Notes: a model not told the origin generated them from the letters alone. A stretch of 10,880 nucleotides of DNA from Gonium pectorale (GCA_001584585.1 LSYV01000125.1:11334-22213); one strand, 5' to 3'. Shown: positions 1-8,455, counted from the stretch's first letter. Made by a program: numbers and translations.

Positions 1-200
1 GGGAGAGGAGCGGGGGAGGGGCAGGGGGAGGGGAGCGGGGGGTTACTCAGTGGGGATGGGCGGGGACGGGCGCGGGCAGGACTGAAGGGCAGTTTGCGTT
101 TAAGGGTCGGAGTCAACGCCCTCATAAAACGTGCGGCCGCCCACCCCTCAGGTGTAGCGGTTGTTGGGGTGTGAGGGGGGAGGGAGGGGGAGGGAAGCAG
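1..200. repeat. G-rich low-complexity tract with G-quadruplex potential
   Basis: The plus strand is a run of G blocks broken by single A, C or T bases, most strongly at 1-50 and again at about 168-196. Many runs of four to six G lie within 30 bases of each other, which is the classic pattern for a G-quadruplex; the minus strand is correspondingly a polypyrimidine tract. No coding frame here looks real. It could be a promoter-proximal or intronic polypyrimidine segment of a minus-strand gene lying to the left, but nothing in the window proves that. Confidence 0.6.
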
Positions 201-209
201 GAAAGGTGA

Positions 210-230
210 TTATGGGCAGGAAGCCCATAA
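210..230. repeat. Perfect 8-bp inverted repeat with 5-nt loop
   Basis: TTATGGGC at 210-217 is followed after AGGAA by its exact reverse complement GCCCATAA at 223-230. It has no T-tract and sits in G-rich spacer, so it is not a bacterial-type terminator. It may be chance. Confidence 0.45.
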
Positions 231-1130
231 CTGCGCCGCCCTAGTGCGTGTATGTGCGATCGGCACGCGACGTGCTCATGGCGTTGCAGCAACAGCAACT
301 AGACGCCAGTACGCAAGCAAGACCCTGCCGACCGCGCGGCATCTGTTTAACATGCTTGACGGCGCGGAGTTTTATATATCCGACTCGTAACGCCGCGGTG
401 CGTGTGGGGGGGACCGTCCGGTGCGTGGCTGGGTCATGTTTGGGGGCGGGAGTTAAACAGTAGGGGTAAGGAAGGGTAGGTGGGGTTTTGTGAGGCTGGG
501 AGGAGGCGTCGCGTGGCGTGTGGCGCAGGACGTGGGCACGCACGTGGCAAACCCGTTGGCATGCGTTACTCTGTAGCGTGGGGGTGGGGCCGCGACCTTC
601 TCTAACAGTCGTGGCTGGCTTACAACCCATACGGAGGGACGCGGGCGGAGAGGGTGGGAAGGGGGGAGAGGGGCAGGGTGAAGCCCCCCGCGCCGCGTCG
701 ACCCCGGGCTGGCCGGCACCTGCCGACGCGCGCGAGCATATAGGTCCGACGGCCGCCACGCGATTGTCGGCCACGTGCGAATACTGCGCGAGCCAAAGAA
801 CGCGTAGAGCGGAACAGCGGGTCGCGGCGTGCGGGCCCACGAGGCGACGATTGCCTTCCCGCGCAGCCCCAACCACCCTGATGATGGCGCCACGCGCAAC
901 AGCGGCACCGGCGCATGCCCGACGGGTCGAGCCAGTAGCACTGATGTTTGTTGTTAAGGGTGCACTGAGCGGCGGAGACGAATATCCGTTGTGTCACAGT
1001 CGCGCCGAGGGCTCACCCTTTTCAGCCAGTTCCATAGCTGCGCCTGCGCAGGTGACAAGCCAAGCAGCCGTTAATCACTATTACGAAGCTGCACATCTTG
1101 GGTCAGTTGCAGGCCGGCGCCATCCTGCTA
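231..1130. other. Spacer without a supported gene
   Basis: Several overlapping frames stay open on both strands between 241 and 1159. None shows a recognisable domain. They are rich in Arg, Pro, Ala and Cys as expected from translating random GC-rich DNA, and they cover each other on opposite strands. The only local signal is a TATA-like site near 370. I see no RNA gene or mobile-element ends. Confidence 0.5.
370..378 (-). promoter_or_regulatory. TATA-box-like element on the minus strand
   Basis: Read on the minus strand this is TATATAAAA, an AT island in very GC-rich surroundings and a textbook TATA match. A start site would fall roughly at 340-350, with transcription running left. Minus-strand ATGs lie shortly downstream (near 350 and 341) but lead only to short frames (one stops at 241), so a gene would need splicing or would extend off the window. 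The call rests on the motif alone. Confidence 0.3.
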
Positions 1131-1732
1131 CCCGCGCGTTCTCACCCGCTGTTCCTTGAGCTGCTGCTGGTGGTCTGGGCTGTCGAAACGAAAACCACCC
1201 TGTCCATGCGTATCGGGCTCAGGATCCTTGTCTTGAAGCTCGTGCACATCCTCCTGCGGGGAATGCGTATCTCGTCTGCCGTTGCGGAGCGGTCCTCCCG
1301 GACCAGTCAAAACAGCCTCCCTCCGCTCGCACCACGTGCAGATGATCGAGGGCGTCCGCTAACTCGTCGTCGGCAACCTTCGCCATTTTGAGCTCCACTT
1401 GGCTCCCACGGGCTGCTTGCTGCTGCCCCGGGTTAGGAGCTCAAGAACGAGCTGCAAAGTTCCTCCTCGAGAGGCTGTTCGAAGCCCGCAAAGCTCCACC
1501 TCTTGGCCTCCCTGACGCCTCGATACGCAGACCGGGCCTGTTGCGCTAAATATACAAGTCCTAATACCTCATTGATAACGAGGATGGACAAAGCCTCTAT
1601 AGCAAGCCACGAAAAGCAAGCAAGGGTTGTGTCACCAAGACAGTTTTGATAGGCAGAAGCTGTTTGCCGTAGCTCAACGAGTATCAGCTGCACTAGGTTC
1701 AGGGACTGCGTATGTGCCGGCTTCAAGCACAA
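1131..1732 (-). pseudogene. Broken protein-like sequence, unidentified (possible transposable-element relic)
   Basis: I do not recognise this. On the minus strand a frame of about 99 codons runs from 1732 to a TAA at 1433. Its only upstream initiator is TTG, so it has no proper start. Its peptide is less Arg/Pro-biased than GC noise: a hydrophobic middle, then a charged stretch ending in FEQPLEEELCSSFLSS. Immediately downstream a second minus frame reads QVELKMAKVADDELADALDH, and a third continues to a stop at 1128 with a Gln/Asp-rich hydrophilic segment (EDVHELQDKDPEPDTHGQGG). Each lies in a different frame. GC is lower than in the ankyrin genes. Together this resembles a decayed coding exon, perhaps from a mobile element, but it could be chance. 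Confidence 0.3.
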
Positions 1733-2650
1733 CAGGCCAACTTCGGTTGGCGGTTAGGCCACGGCACTTTGCAGGCGCGCCGCGTGCGCAAGAGCGCAAC
1801 CTTGCGTGTGACTCAACAGGGTTCAATCAAAGCCCGTGCTTTGAGGCCAAAAACGTGTGAGTAGATGATGGGGCTTGCACCACATGTATGTGCGTCCGAG
1901 CCAGAGCCGGGTTAGCCACAACATCAATGCGAAGACCGGCGTGACCGGCGCGACCGTCCGTTTTTGTGTAATGCGCTGAGGGACGCACAGCGTACCTGCG
2001 ACTAGCGACACGCCGTCAGCCTTGTCAACATGGGTCTCAGGGGTAAGGATTCCACACGACCCCGCTTCCTGCTCCTTCCAACGCACCACAACCAGGCGGG
2101 ACTCGAAAGGCATTATCCTCTCCGCACCAAACCCATACCGGTACCCCAAGTCGCCTGTATGTACGAAGAGAGGTTGGGCACGAAGCATGTCAGGTGGGCG
2201 ATTAAGGAGCACACAGGCAGGTAGCGAGCTCCACTACAGGCAGCTCGGGCGACTCGTTCCTGCTCTCTCGAAACACGTTGGGCTCTGGCAAAACACTGGG
2301 GCCGCACTCTCCGCATGTCTGCACTCTTCCCTCCGTACCGTATGGTACGGCCGTGTCAATCCGCCCACTGCACATTCACCCCTGGTGGCTGCTCACGACT
2401 CGCCCCTGCCAAAAACGAATCCGCAGAGAAAGAGGGAGCCCCTGCCGCAATCAGTCCAAGCAGTTGAATGCGGCTACGGTACCACAGGCAGGGGCGGCCG
2501 ACCGACCCGCCAGTGCCACTCCACGCAGCTCCATCCGACAGTTGAAGCGGAGCTGTCTCGCCCGGTTGACGGCCATTCGGGGGCCTAGCTAGTGGAACAC
2601 GAGAACATGTCACATGAACGGCTGATGGTGCGGGGGGCCCAGGCGCCTAC
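1733..2650. other. Spacer without a supported gene
   Basis: A 188-codon plus frame (2022-2588) and a 129-codon minus frame (1823-2212) overlap, so at most one could be real. Neither has a recognisable motif or strong GC3 codon bias. A TGTAA at 1967-1971 matches the algal polyadenylation signal on the plus strand, but no convincing gene precedes it. A short imperfect tandem repeat of GACCGGCG occurs near 1934-1958. GC content is lower than in the flanks. Confidence 0.45.
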
Positions 2651-3015
2651 CCCCATGGGGCTCCGCCTGCCGCGCACCCCAGCGCCTCCTCGCAGGCCGC
2701 CTTGGCGCCGCCGCCCCAGCCGCAGCCGCGCCACCGCAGCCACGGCAGCAGCTCCACAATTCCCGACTGGGCCGCGGCCGTGAGCACGCGATAGTCCAGC
2801 CGCACCCCATCCCCACCCGCCTCTGCCCCCGCCTCCACCCCCACTTCCGCCCCCGCCTTGATCTGTTCCTCGCTCCTCCAGCAGCTGTGCCAGCACTTGC
2901 AGTGGCCGCCGCGCGGATCGTGGCGACGGCGGCGGCCCTGCCCGCGTGCAGCGGCCCATCCGACGGCGAGCGCGCAGCGCCCGCAGCGGCGCGATAGTGG
3001 CGGCCGTAACCGTGG
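2651..3015 (-). pseudogene. Decayed fragment of an ankyrin-repeat gene (third family copy)
   Basis: This piece aligns at nucleotide and peptide level with the ankyrin core of the intact gene at 4052-6362, but only when several frames are combined. Read right to left on the minus strand: one frame gives TAATIAPLRALRA (intact gene: AAAKAGSLAALRALRAAGW); a second gives DGPLHAGRAAAVATIRAA (intact: WPLDAGRVAAAAARGG); then PLQVLAQLLEERG (intact: HLHVLAWLLGERG) in the first frame again; then VRLDYRVLTAAAQSGIVELL (intact: VRLDAELFAVAAESGSVELL) in a third. A one-base loss in the Gly-His-Leu-His codons is visible near 2905. The homology ends at 2651 in CCCCATGGGG followed by GT, exactly where the intact gene has its splice donor. 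Neither the F-box nor the second exon is found. It is a non-functional relic, by inference from at least three frame changes. Confidence 0.8.
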
Positions 3016-4051
3016 CGCTGGCGGCGGCTGGCGTTAGGGGCGGCTGGCGTTGGCGGCGGCCAGCACCGGCACCGCCGCCGTCGACTTGGCAGTGGCGAGG
3101 GCGGTGGAGGCGGCGGGCACGCCACCTACCCGCGCCAGTGCCTCCCTCGCTCGGCGCACTCGCACCGCAGCGGCCTTAGCACACAGCTGCCTCATGCTTG
3201 CAATGCCTGTAGGTTGTAGGTCCAACGCTCCCAGCCAGTGCCCAGTCATCGCCATCTTTGCCGTGTTGCTACTGGTCCCTCCGACCATTGACTGGGATGC
3301 TTGGGGTTCCTGGAGCCTTAATCTTATAGAATGAATTGCCCCCCCCCCGCGCTCCGATGTACGGCAGTCAGTGTGCAAGTATGCATCATGCACATCGCTT
3401 CAGGACGTGCATACACTGCCGAGCGCCGTGCACCGTGCATGCCAAGTGCCCCTAGTAACACGCCAATGCCCATCGCTGTCAGCAGTGTGGCGACGGTCGT
3501 ACTTTGCGATCTCCTTGCGCCGGGCTTATGCTTCGGGGCGTACATGTGATCAGAGACACATCCCACAGTGTTCGCCGTCAGCGCTGTCTATCTACGAGCC
3601 CTCATACACCGGCCTTCCTGCTCCTCTAAACGTATCACAATTATGGGGGCCTCTGAATACGGTTTCCCCTTTTTTCCGCGCCAATACATACTACCCTCAA
3701 GCAAATTTCCGCCTTACGTGCCGACGTTGCGTGTTCTGCCCCCCGTGCCCATCTGTTGGAGGCAGGGGAGGTTGGGGAGGCTGGTTGGAGTAAGGCCTGC
3801 ATTGCGAGTACAACAATAAAACAGCGCAGAAAAAGCGCACCAGCTGCACGACGGCCAGCGCAGCTACGGGTTGGTACTACCAGTTGGAGACGGCAGCGGC
3901 GGCGGTGGCTGCTAAACCAACTTCATCCCGGCGACACCTTTGCGCTCGTCGGGAGTGGGGTCGGGCCCCGGCTTGTAGACCCGCAGCCGGAGCGTTCCGT
4001 AGGGCAGCGCGCCTGCCCTGCCTGGCGGGGCAACCGCTCGAGCCAGCGCAG
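3016..4051. other. Spacer downstream of the intact F-box/ankyrin gene
   Basis: No gene is supported. An 11-bp direct repeat (CGGCTGGCGTT) occurs at 3025 and 3041, a poly-C run of about 9 lies near 3340, and a moderately AT-rich stretch covers roughly 3590-3720. AATAAA occurs near 3815 on the plus strand but follows no gene. On the minus strand this is the 3' flank of the gene ending at 4052. I see no TGTAA (TTACA on the plus strand) in it, so the poly(A) site is not placed. Confidence 0.45.
3854..3876. repeat. 23-bp direct repeat, copy B
   Basis: This matches 4042-4064 with a single mismatch (T versus C at the 19th base), offset by 188 bp. It lies in the 3' flank of the intact F-box/ankyrin gene. 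Confidence 0.75.
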
Positions 4052-4064
4052 CTACGGGTCGGTA
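4042..4064. repeat. 23-bp direct repeat, copy A, overlapping a stop codon
   Basis: Partner of 3854-3876 (22 of 23 bases identical). The TAG stop of the F-box/ankyrin gene, read on the minus strand at 4054-4052, lies inside this unit, so the present C-terminus ends within repeated sequence. Confidence 0.75.
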
Positions 4065-6362
4065 GAGTTGCCGCCGCCGCCGTCCCCGTCCCCACCCAGA
4101 CCGCCTACGACTCCGACTACGCCCCCGGCCCCGCCGCCCAGACTCGCCAGGCCATCCAGGCCGCCTCTGACCCCATCTCCACCCCCGGCCTGCTCCTCCA
4201 GCCAGCGCAGCACGGTTTTGGGTGCGGCCAGCGACTGCAGCCTGCCCAAGACCGCCCCCGGGGGACCCCAGGGCACGCCCAGCCGCCGCAGGCAGGCCGC
4301 CGTCGCCAGGTCGCCGTTGCCGCACGCTACGATGTACGGCTGCCCGCTCTCCTGTGTACGGCGGGTGTACGGGTGTGCGGATGGGTGTGGACGGGGCACG
4401 GGCCGTGGAACCACTGTACGATGCGAAACACCGAGCTGTAGATGTGAACCTTGGGTTCGGCTGCGCCGGCATGGACGGCGGTGCATGCAGACCTGAACGG
4501 ATACATCCCCGTGGCAAGTCTCGAGATAAAGGGCAGGAGACGCAAGCGAGCGGGTTTATGTTGACCGGAGCCAGGACATACGACGAATGGGCGATTCCAG
4601 GGGGGTGGGGGGGCGCACGGCCCACGACACGTTGCGCAATGCGGGATAGCCCTCGGCCCGGCCGCTGCCCTGCCACACGGCGTGCCGGTTCAGCCTGACG
4701 CATGCGCCCGCCCGTGGACAACTCAACAGACGTACGCAGAGCACGCACGCCCTTATTGGAGTATGTGTAAACGGTGTCCCCACAGCTACCGGCTACAAGG
4801 CAGGCTGGAAAGGCAGGCAAGCATGTAAGCTCACGAGCCACGCAGGACGCAGCAAGAATTGCGCGCGCCCCGTGGCCCCAGCGCCTCACCTCCATGGGGC
4901 AGCCCTGCGCCACCAGCCACTTCAGTGCGTCCGCGGCCCCCGCCTTTGCGGCCTCCGTGAAGGCGCCGCCGTCCCATCCGCAGCCGCGCTCCCGCAGCCA
5001 CGCCAGCAGCTCCACGCTGCCCGACTCGGCCGCGACCGCAAACAGCTCCGCATCTAGCCGCACCGACCCCTCCGCCGCCCCGGCTCCCCGCTCGCCCAGC
5101 AGCCAGGCCAGCACGTGCAGGTGGCCGCCGCGCGCAGCGGCGGCGGCGACCCGGCCTGCGTCCAGCGGCCAGCCGGCGGCGCGCAGCGCCCGCAGCGCCG
5201 CCAGGCTGCCGGCCTTGGCGGCGGCCGTAACCGGCAGGCCGCTCCTCTCCAGCTGCGGCGGAGCGCCGTTACCGTTACCGTTACCGTCAGCATTAACGGT
5301 GTGGGTGCCGCCGCCCAGCAGGTAGCACAAGGTCGAGACGCGGCCCGCATCCGCGGCTGCCCGAACCGCCCAAACATCATACGGGTAGCCCCGGCCCTGC
5401 AGCCACGTCAGGCGGGCCAGCGCCTCCGCGTCCCCGTCCTCGGCTCCGTCGTCGGCCCCGCCGTCCCTGCGGTCGTCGTCGCCAGCTCTGGCGGTAGCAG
5501 CGGCGACGGTGCTGGTGACGGCGGCCTCCTCGGCCACCCGCTCACTCTTGGGGCAGCCCTGCGCCTCAAGCCACTCCACCTTGGCGGCCCAGTCGGGCGT
5601 GGGGCTGCCGGCGGCGGCCGCCAGGACCCGCGCCTTGAGCGCCGGCGGCAGCGGCTGCCCGTAGGCGGGCCACAGCCGCCGCAGCGCCGCCAGGCCGCAG
5701 CCGTGTGCCGCGCCGCCGGCGATGCAGGCGAGGGCGATGCACGACGCCGCGCTGAGGCCCAGAGCTTCGCCCCGCTCCAGCAGCCACTCCATCAGGCCCA
5801 CGTGGCCACCGCGCGCCGCCGAGCCGACGGCCGCGGAGCTCCAGGCTCGGGGCTCCACGGCCAGGAGCCACTCGCAGACGTGCTGGTGGCCTCCGCCTGC
5901 GGCGGCGGCCAGGGCCTTGCGCAGCCCGTAGGCTCCGGAGAGGAGGCCACAGTAGGTGTCGAAGGCGCCACAGGGCAGGCCGCACCGGTCTCTGAGGAGC
6001 TTGCAGCAGCCGAGCTGCCCTGCCGCTGCCGCGGCCGCGAAGGTCTCGTTGACGGGCAGGCACCCGACCGCCTCCAGCGCCACCTCAAGGTTGGCCACGC
6101 AGCCAGATGCCGCGGTTAGGCGCAGGAGCTGCCGTCGGCGTGCCAACGTCAGCCCCCGCGTGGCGCCCAGCGCGAGCCAGTGCGCCGCGAAGGCTTGCGG
6201 AGGGACGGGCCGCGAGAGGCGGATGGTGGTGTGCTGGGGGCCGCTGAAGTTTGCCGCGGCGGCCCTGCAGGCGAGGCGGAAGCTGGATGCCTGGGTGTTA
6301 CGGTCCATGAAGCTCACGATGCGTGCCTCGATCTCGGGGGGCAGCTGCGGCCACACGCGCAT
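4052..6362 (-). CDS. F-box and ankyrin-repeat protein, two exons, 590 residues
   Basis: Exon 1 is 6362-4890 (491 codons) and exon 2 is 4351-4052 (99 codons plus TAG), joined in phase 0. The start is the first in-frame ATG after an in-frame TAA at 6446-6444; an upstream TTG at 6389 is open but not a likely eukaryotic start. Residues 5-40 form an F-box-like segment (LPPEIEARIVSFMD, then RLACRAAAANF), the SKP1-binding module of SCF ubiquitin ligases. Residues about 105-515 hold degenerate ankyrin units with the pattern xxxAAxxGxxxLLxWLxxxGC, clearest at 145-170, 176-200, 331-352, 376-398, 403-425, 437-461, 466-488 and 495-515. Two low-complexity loops interrupt them: an acidic Asp/Gly stretch (295-311) and an Asn-Gly repeat (359-366). 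The last 45 or so residues are Gly-rich. The likely role is substrate recruitment for ubiquitination in cytosol or nucleus; the substrate is unknown. The family is much expanded in Chlamydomonas. Exon 1 is uninterrupted and GC3-rich, so I think it functional; the C-terminal end is the least certain part. Confidence 0.8.
4352..4889 (-). other. Intron (538 bp) of the F-box/ankyrin gene
   Basis: The donor on the minus strand is GAG|GTGAGG at 4889 and the acceptor is CCGTACACAG|GAG ending at 4352. Removing it joins CPME to ESGQPYIVACGNGDLATAAC and continues the ankyrin pattern in phase 0. The intron has no stop in the exon-1 frame, so that frame runs on unspliced to 3912; but 538 is not a multiple of three, so retention would give an unrelated Arg/Pro-rich tail. 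The paralogue at 8332-9775 has an intron at the same codon, which supports the call. Confidence 0.8.
5268..5288. repeat. In-exon hexanucleotide repeat coding Asn-Gly
   Basis: GTTACC is repeated three times plus a partial unit on the plus strand. On the coding minus strand it gives the Asn-Gly repeat at residues 359-366, in a loop between ankyrin units. It keeps frame because the unit is six bases, and it is a likely site of length variation. Confidence 0.75.
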
Positions 6363-6430
6363 TGCGGATGCCGCCCGAAATGATTCCAAACTGGAGTACC
6401 GGGCCGTAGTTGCCGTCGAGTGGGCACCGC

Positions 6431-6439
6431 TTACTGCAT
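6431..6439 (-). promoter_or_regulatory. Minimal upstream ORF (ATG-CAG-TAA)
   Basis: Read on the minus strand, this is a two-codon frame ending about 70 bases before the main ATG at 6362. If it lies in the mRNA leader, such a start-stop could lower initiation at the main ATG. Whether it is transcribed is unknown. Confidence 0.3.
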
Positions 6440-6463
6440 CAGCTTAGTGGTCACGGACTCCAC

Positions 6464-6514
6464 TTAGTCGTTGTCTTGTCTCATGGGTCCGGTCGCCGAG
6501 ATTCCTGCCAACAT
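6464..6514 (-). promoter_or_regulatory. Upstream ORF, 16 codons
   Basis: The minus-strand frame MLAGISATGPMRQDND ends in TAA at 6464, about 100 bases before the main ATG. It contains a second in-frame ATG at 6484. It is relevant only if the leader extends this far. Confidence 0.3.
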
Positions 6515-6733
6515 TCAGTTGGGGTCCTCACTCGCGGGTCGTGACGAGTCGTTATGACATTGAATAGTAGCTTGTACATGTCGTATGTTTCAGTACAGAC
6601 GAACCTGCCTCTTCTTCATCGTTGTGTGCGCAACCGCTGCGACCGAACAACCGCCGCCCCGCGACGGCCAGTGTGAATTTGCGACCATTCCCCAGCTCGG
6701 CTAATGAAGCTGCTAGGCAGTTCAGTCAGACCT

Positions 6734-6743
6734 TGTAATTACA
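6734..6743. terminator. Palindromic TGTAA/TTACA polyadenylation-type signal
   Basis: TGTAATTACA is a perfect palindrome containing TGTAA, the usual polyadenylation signal of Chlamydomonas nuclear genes, on both strands. It lies about 370 bases upstream of the intact gene's ATG. It could end a minus-strand transcript coming from the right or a plus-strand one from the left, but I find no convincing gene in either position, so this is a motif match only. Confidence 0.3.
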
Positions 6744-7066
6744 GTGGCTGTGCATGCAACCGCCTGCCACCGCGTCGGCCATGGCCCATATGCTCCCGAC
6801 CCCCTCTTTCTCCGAGGCGCGATGCCGCCTTGAATTTGCACGTACCATGAATCCCCACCCCACGGGCTCCAGCCACCTCGCCTTGCGCCCATCTCATGCC
6901 AACCTGCCCCAGTGCCGTACAGTCCGTACAGCCGTGCGTAACGCTGCAAGGTCGGGCAGCGGCGGGACGCGGGAGTGCCCGCCGCTTGATGAAGACGGCG
7001 ACGCCAGCCGTCCTACTGCTGTCTGCACCGGCCAGCCCGCCCACGTGCTGTACACCCGCAGCCACA

Positions 7067-7085
7067 CGGCGGCGGCGGCGGCGGC
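7067..7085. repeat. CGG trinucleotide repeat
   Basis: Six CGG units plus a final C. This microsatellite gives a run of Ala at the end of a 111-codon plus-strand frame that I do not consider a gene. Confidence 0.85.
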
Positions 7086-7133
7086 CTGAGCAGCGGCGGC
7101 CATACCGATCAGAACCTGGGAACAAACCCACAA

Positions 7134-7271
7134 GGCCCGCCTGGGTACGCACGCTACTGGCTGCCGCACGTCTGAAACAGGCACGGTGTCCGTCCGGCCA
7201 TGCTGCTGGCCATGCTGCTGGCCATGCTGCTGGCCATGCTGCTGGCCATGCACCAATGGTACCCGGTCAGC
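7134..7271. repeat. Duplicated spacer element, copy A
   Basis: This shares ordered blocks with 7745-7925: GGCCCGCCTG, then ACGCACGC, ACTGGCTGC, CTGAAACAG, CACGGTGTCCGTCCG, CCGGCCA, then CACCAA and a final TACCC plus TCAGC. The interior differs by a 12-bp minisatellite expansion here and a 34-bp duplication in the other copy. No terminal inverted repeats or target-site duplications are evident to me, so it may be a small non-autonomous element or a plain segmental duplication. Confidence 0.65.
7196..7250. repeat. 12-bp minisatellite, about 4.6 units
   Basis: GGCCATGCTGCT is repeated four times exactly and followed by GGCCATG, 55 bp in all with no mismatches. It lies inside the duplicated spacer element. 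The unmutated units suggest recent expansion. Confidence 0.9.
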
Positions 7272-7744
7272 TTAACTTTCATGTAACAGGTACTCACGTG
7301 CACCAGTCTTCAAGGCACCTGGTAGCCTGAGCAGCCAATTGCCTCCGTGTCGGCCGTCGGCTTCCCCGCCCCCCCCCCTTGCCCACCGGCCCCCTCAAAC
7401 TCGCCCCACGGCGCGAGGGCGCCTGGGACCATATACGTACCATGGGCAACTCTCACTGCTAGCCAGCGCGTGCCCCCGTCGCGCTGCCATGCAACGTCGA
7501 AGAGCCGCGGAGAGAGCACCAACCACCGTTGCCATAGTTCCCCCTTGTAGGTCGGCCACCGGTACCCCGCATACGCAGCGCCAGCAACGAACCCCATCGC
7601 CAGCAAGGCCTACCGGCGCCCTTCCGGGAATGACGTCAGCGCGGTGGCGCAAGGCCCGGTGGCAGGCGGCCCGCCAGGGCCCCATGCGCCCAGGCCAGGC
7701 GCCAGCAGGGCGTTGAGCTGCATGTCCCGTGTGCCCCCCCCCCC

Positions 7745-7925
7745 GGCCCGCCTGCGCACGCACGCAACTGGCTGCTGCACAGTCACGAAACATACACGAA
7801 ACTGGCTGCTGCACGCTGAAACAGACACGGTGTCCGTCCGAACGCGGCGTTGCGCTGCACGCATGCCCGTCCGGTGCTCGTCCGGCCAACCTGCTGCCCC
7901 CGCACCAACGGCATGTACCCTCAGC
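7745..7925. repeat. Duplicated spacer element, copy B
   Basis: Partner of 7134-7271, in the same orientation, about 610 bp away. It contains an internal tandem duplication offset by 34 bp: ACGCAACTGGCTGCTGCAC at 7762-7780 and ACGAAACTGGCTGCTGCAC at 7796-7814 (18 of 19 identical). Where copy A has the minisatellite, this copy has CCGGCCAACCTGCTG. Confidence 0.65.
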
Positions 7926-8441
7926 GCCACAAAGCTCAGCACCACACACGTGCCAGGCGCGGGGCCCCCATGCCACGGCCCTACAGCCAAGATGGCCTGC
8001 GCCAACCTAGCGGCAGAGAGGGCCAGCCCCCGTTGCCTCCCAGCCAAACACCGGAATCACCCGCACGACACATGCATGGCCGTTCACCGAATGCCCAACA
8101 GCGCCGACAAAGCTAATCAATCCCATTTGTGCAGCGTCGCGCGGCGCCCAGCTTGGTTGCGCGCAGCCGTTGCCAGCGATGCCGCGTTCGTGGCCCATTC
8201 GTGGCGCCGCGGCATCGTCACGACTAGTTCGACTACCACGGACTACCGGCGCAGAGGTGCGGTGCGCATGTCGGTGGCAGAAAGCCTTCAAGGTGCAACA
8301 GCTGCACACGCACTCACGCACACTACCCATCCTAGTCCACGTATCCCTTCACGTGCAGCAAAGATACCATCTCCTGCAAGTCCTCGAACCAGTCGGATGC
8401 GTCTTGGTCCGCTTGATGAGCCTCCTCGTAGCGCACCGCTT

Positions 8442-8455
8442 CCCAGTTCCCAGTT
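8442..8455. repeat. 7-bp tandem duplication causing a frameshift
   Basis: CCCAGTT occurs twice in a row (8442-8448 and 8449-8455). On the coding minus strand the peptide MLRWLLMEGCTMNW lies before it in one frame and EAVRYEEAHQADQDASDW after it in another. A 7-base insertion is not a multiple of three and accounts exactly for the change of frame. Confidence 0.75.

Larger units (their letters stand above)
6363..6720 (-). promoter_or_regulatory. 5' leader and promoter region of the F-box/ankyrin gene
   Basis: This is the sequence upstream of the ATG at 6362. It is less GC-rich than the coding exon and shows no clear TATA box. Several short minus-strand ATG frames precede the main start: 6514-6464 (16 codons plus stop) and 6439-6431 (ATG CAG TAA). 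An in-frame TAA at 6446-6444 closes the main frame upstream. The transcription start is not visible from sequence. Confidence 0.45.
6744..8331. other. Spacer between the two larger ankyrin copies, repeat-bearing
   Basis: No gene is supported. Long frames exist on both strands (plus 6754-7089, 7339-7716 and 7644-8630; minus 7395-7976 and 7610-8047), but they overlap, lack domains, run through simple repeats, and the 328-codon plus frame continues antisense through the paralogue's second exon. What the region does hold is listed separately: a CGG repeat, a 12-bp minisatellite and a duplicated element. Poly-C runs of about 10 or more occur at 7369-7378 and near 7734-7744. A TGTAA lies at 7282-7286 on the plus strand. 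Confidence 0.5.

Noticed and set aside
241..1159. Overlapping long ORFs on both strands near the left end
   Set aside because: They overlap in up to four frames, lack motifs, and are Arg/Pro/Cys-rich as expected for translated GC-rich spacer.
2080..2110. tRNA T-arm-like sequence around CGGGACTCGAAAGG
   Set aside because: No acceptor stem, D-arm or anticodon arm can be fitted on either strand.
3807..3822. AATAAA on the plus strand as a poly(A) signal
   Set aside because: Volvocine algae mainly use TGTAA, and no plus-strand gene precedes it.
3912..6389. Single 825-codon minus-strand frame as one intronless protein
   Set aside because: It begins at a TTG. After 4890 the peptide loses the ankyrin pattern and becomes Arg/Pro-rich, while splicing at 4889/4352 restores paralogue-matching ankyrin sequence.
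7196..7250. CRISPR-like array
   Set aside because: The 12-bp units abut with no spacers; it is a minisatellite in a eukaryotic spacer.
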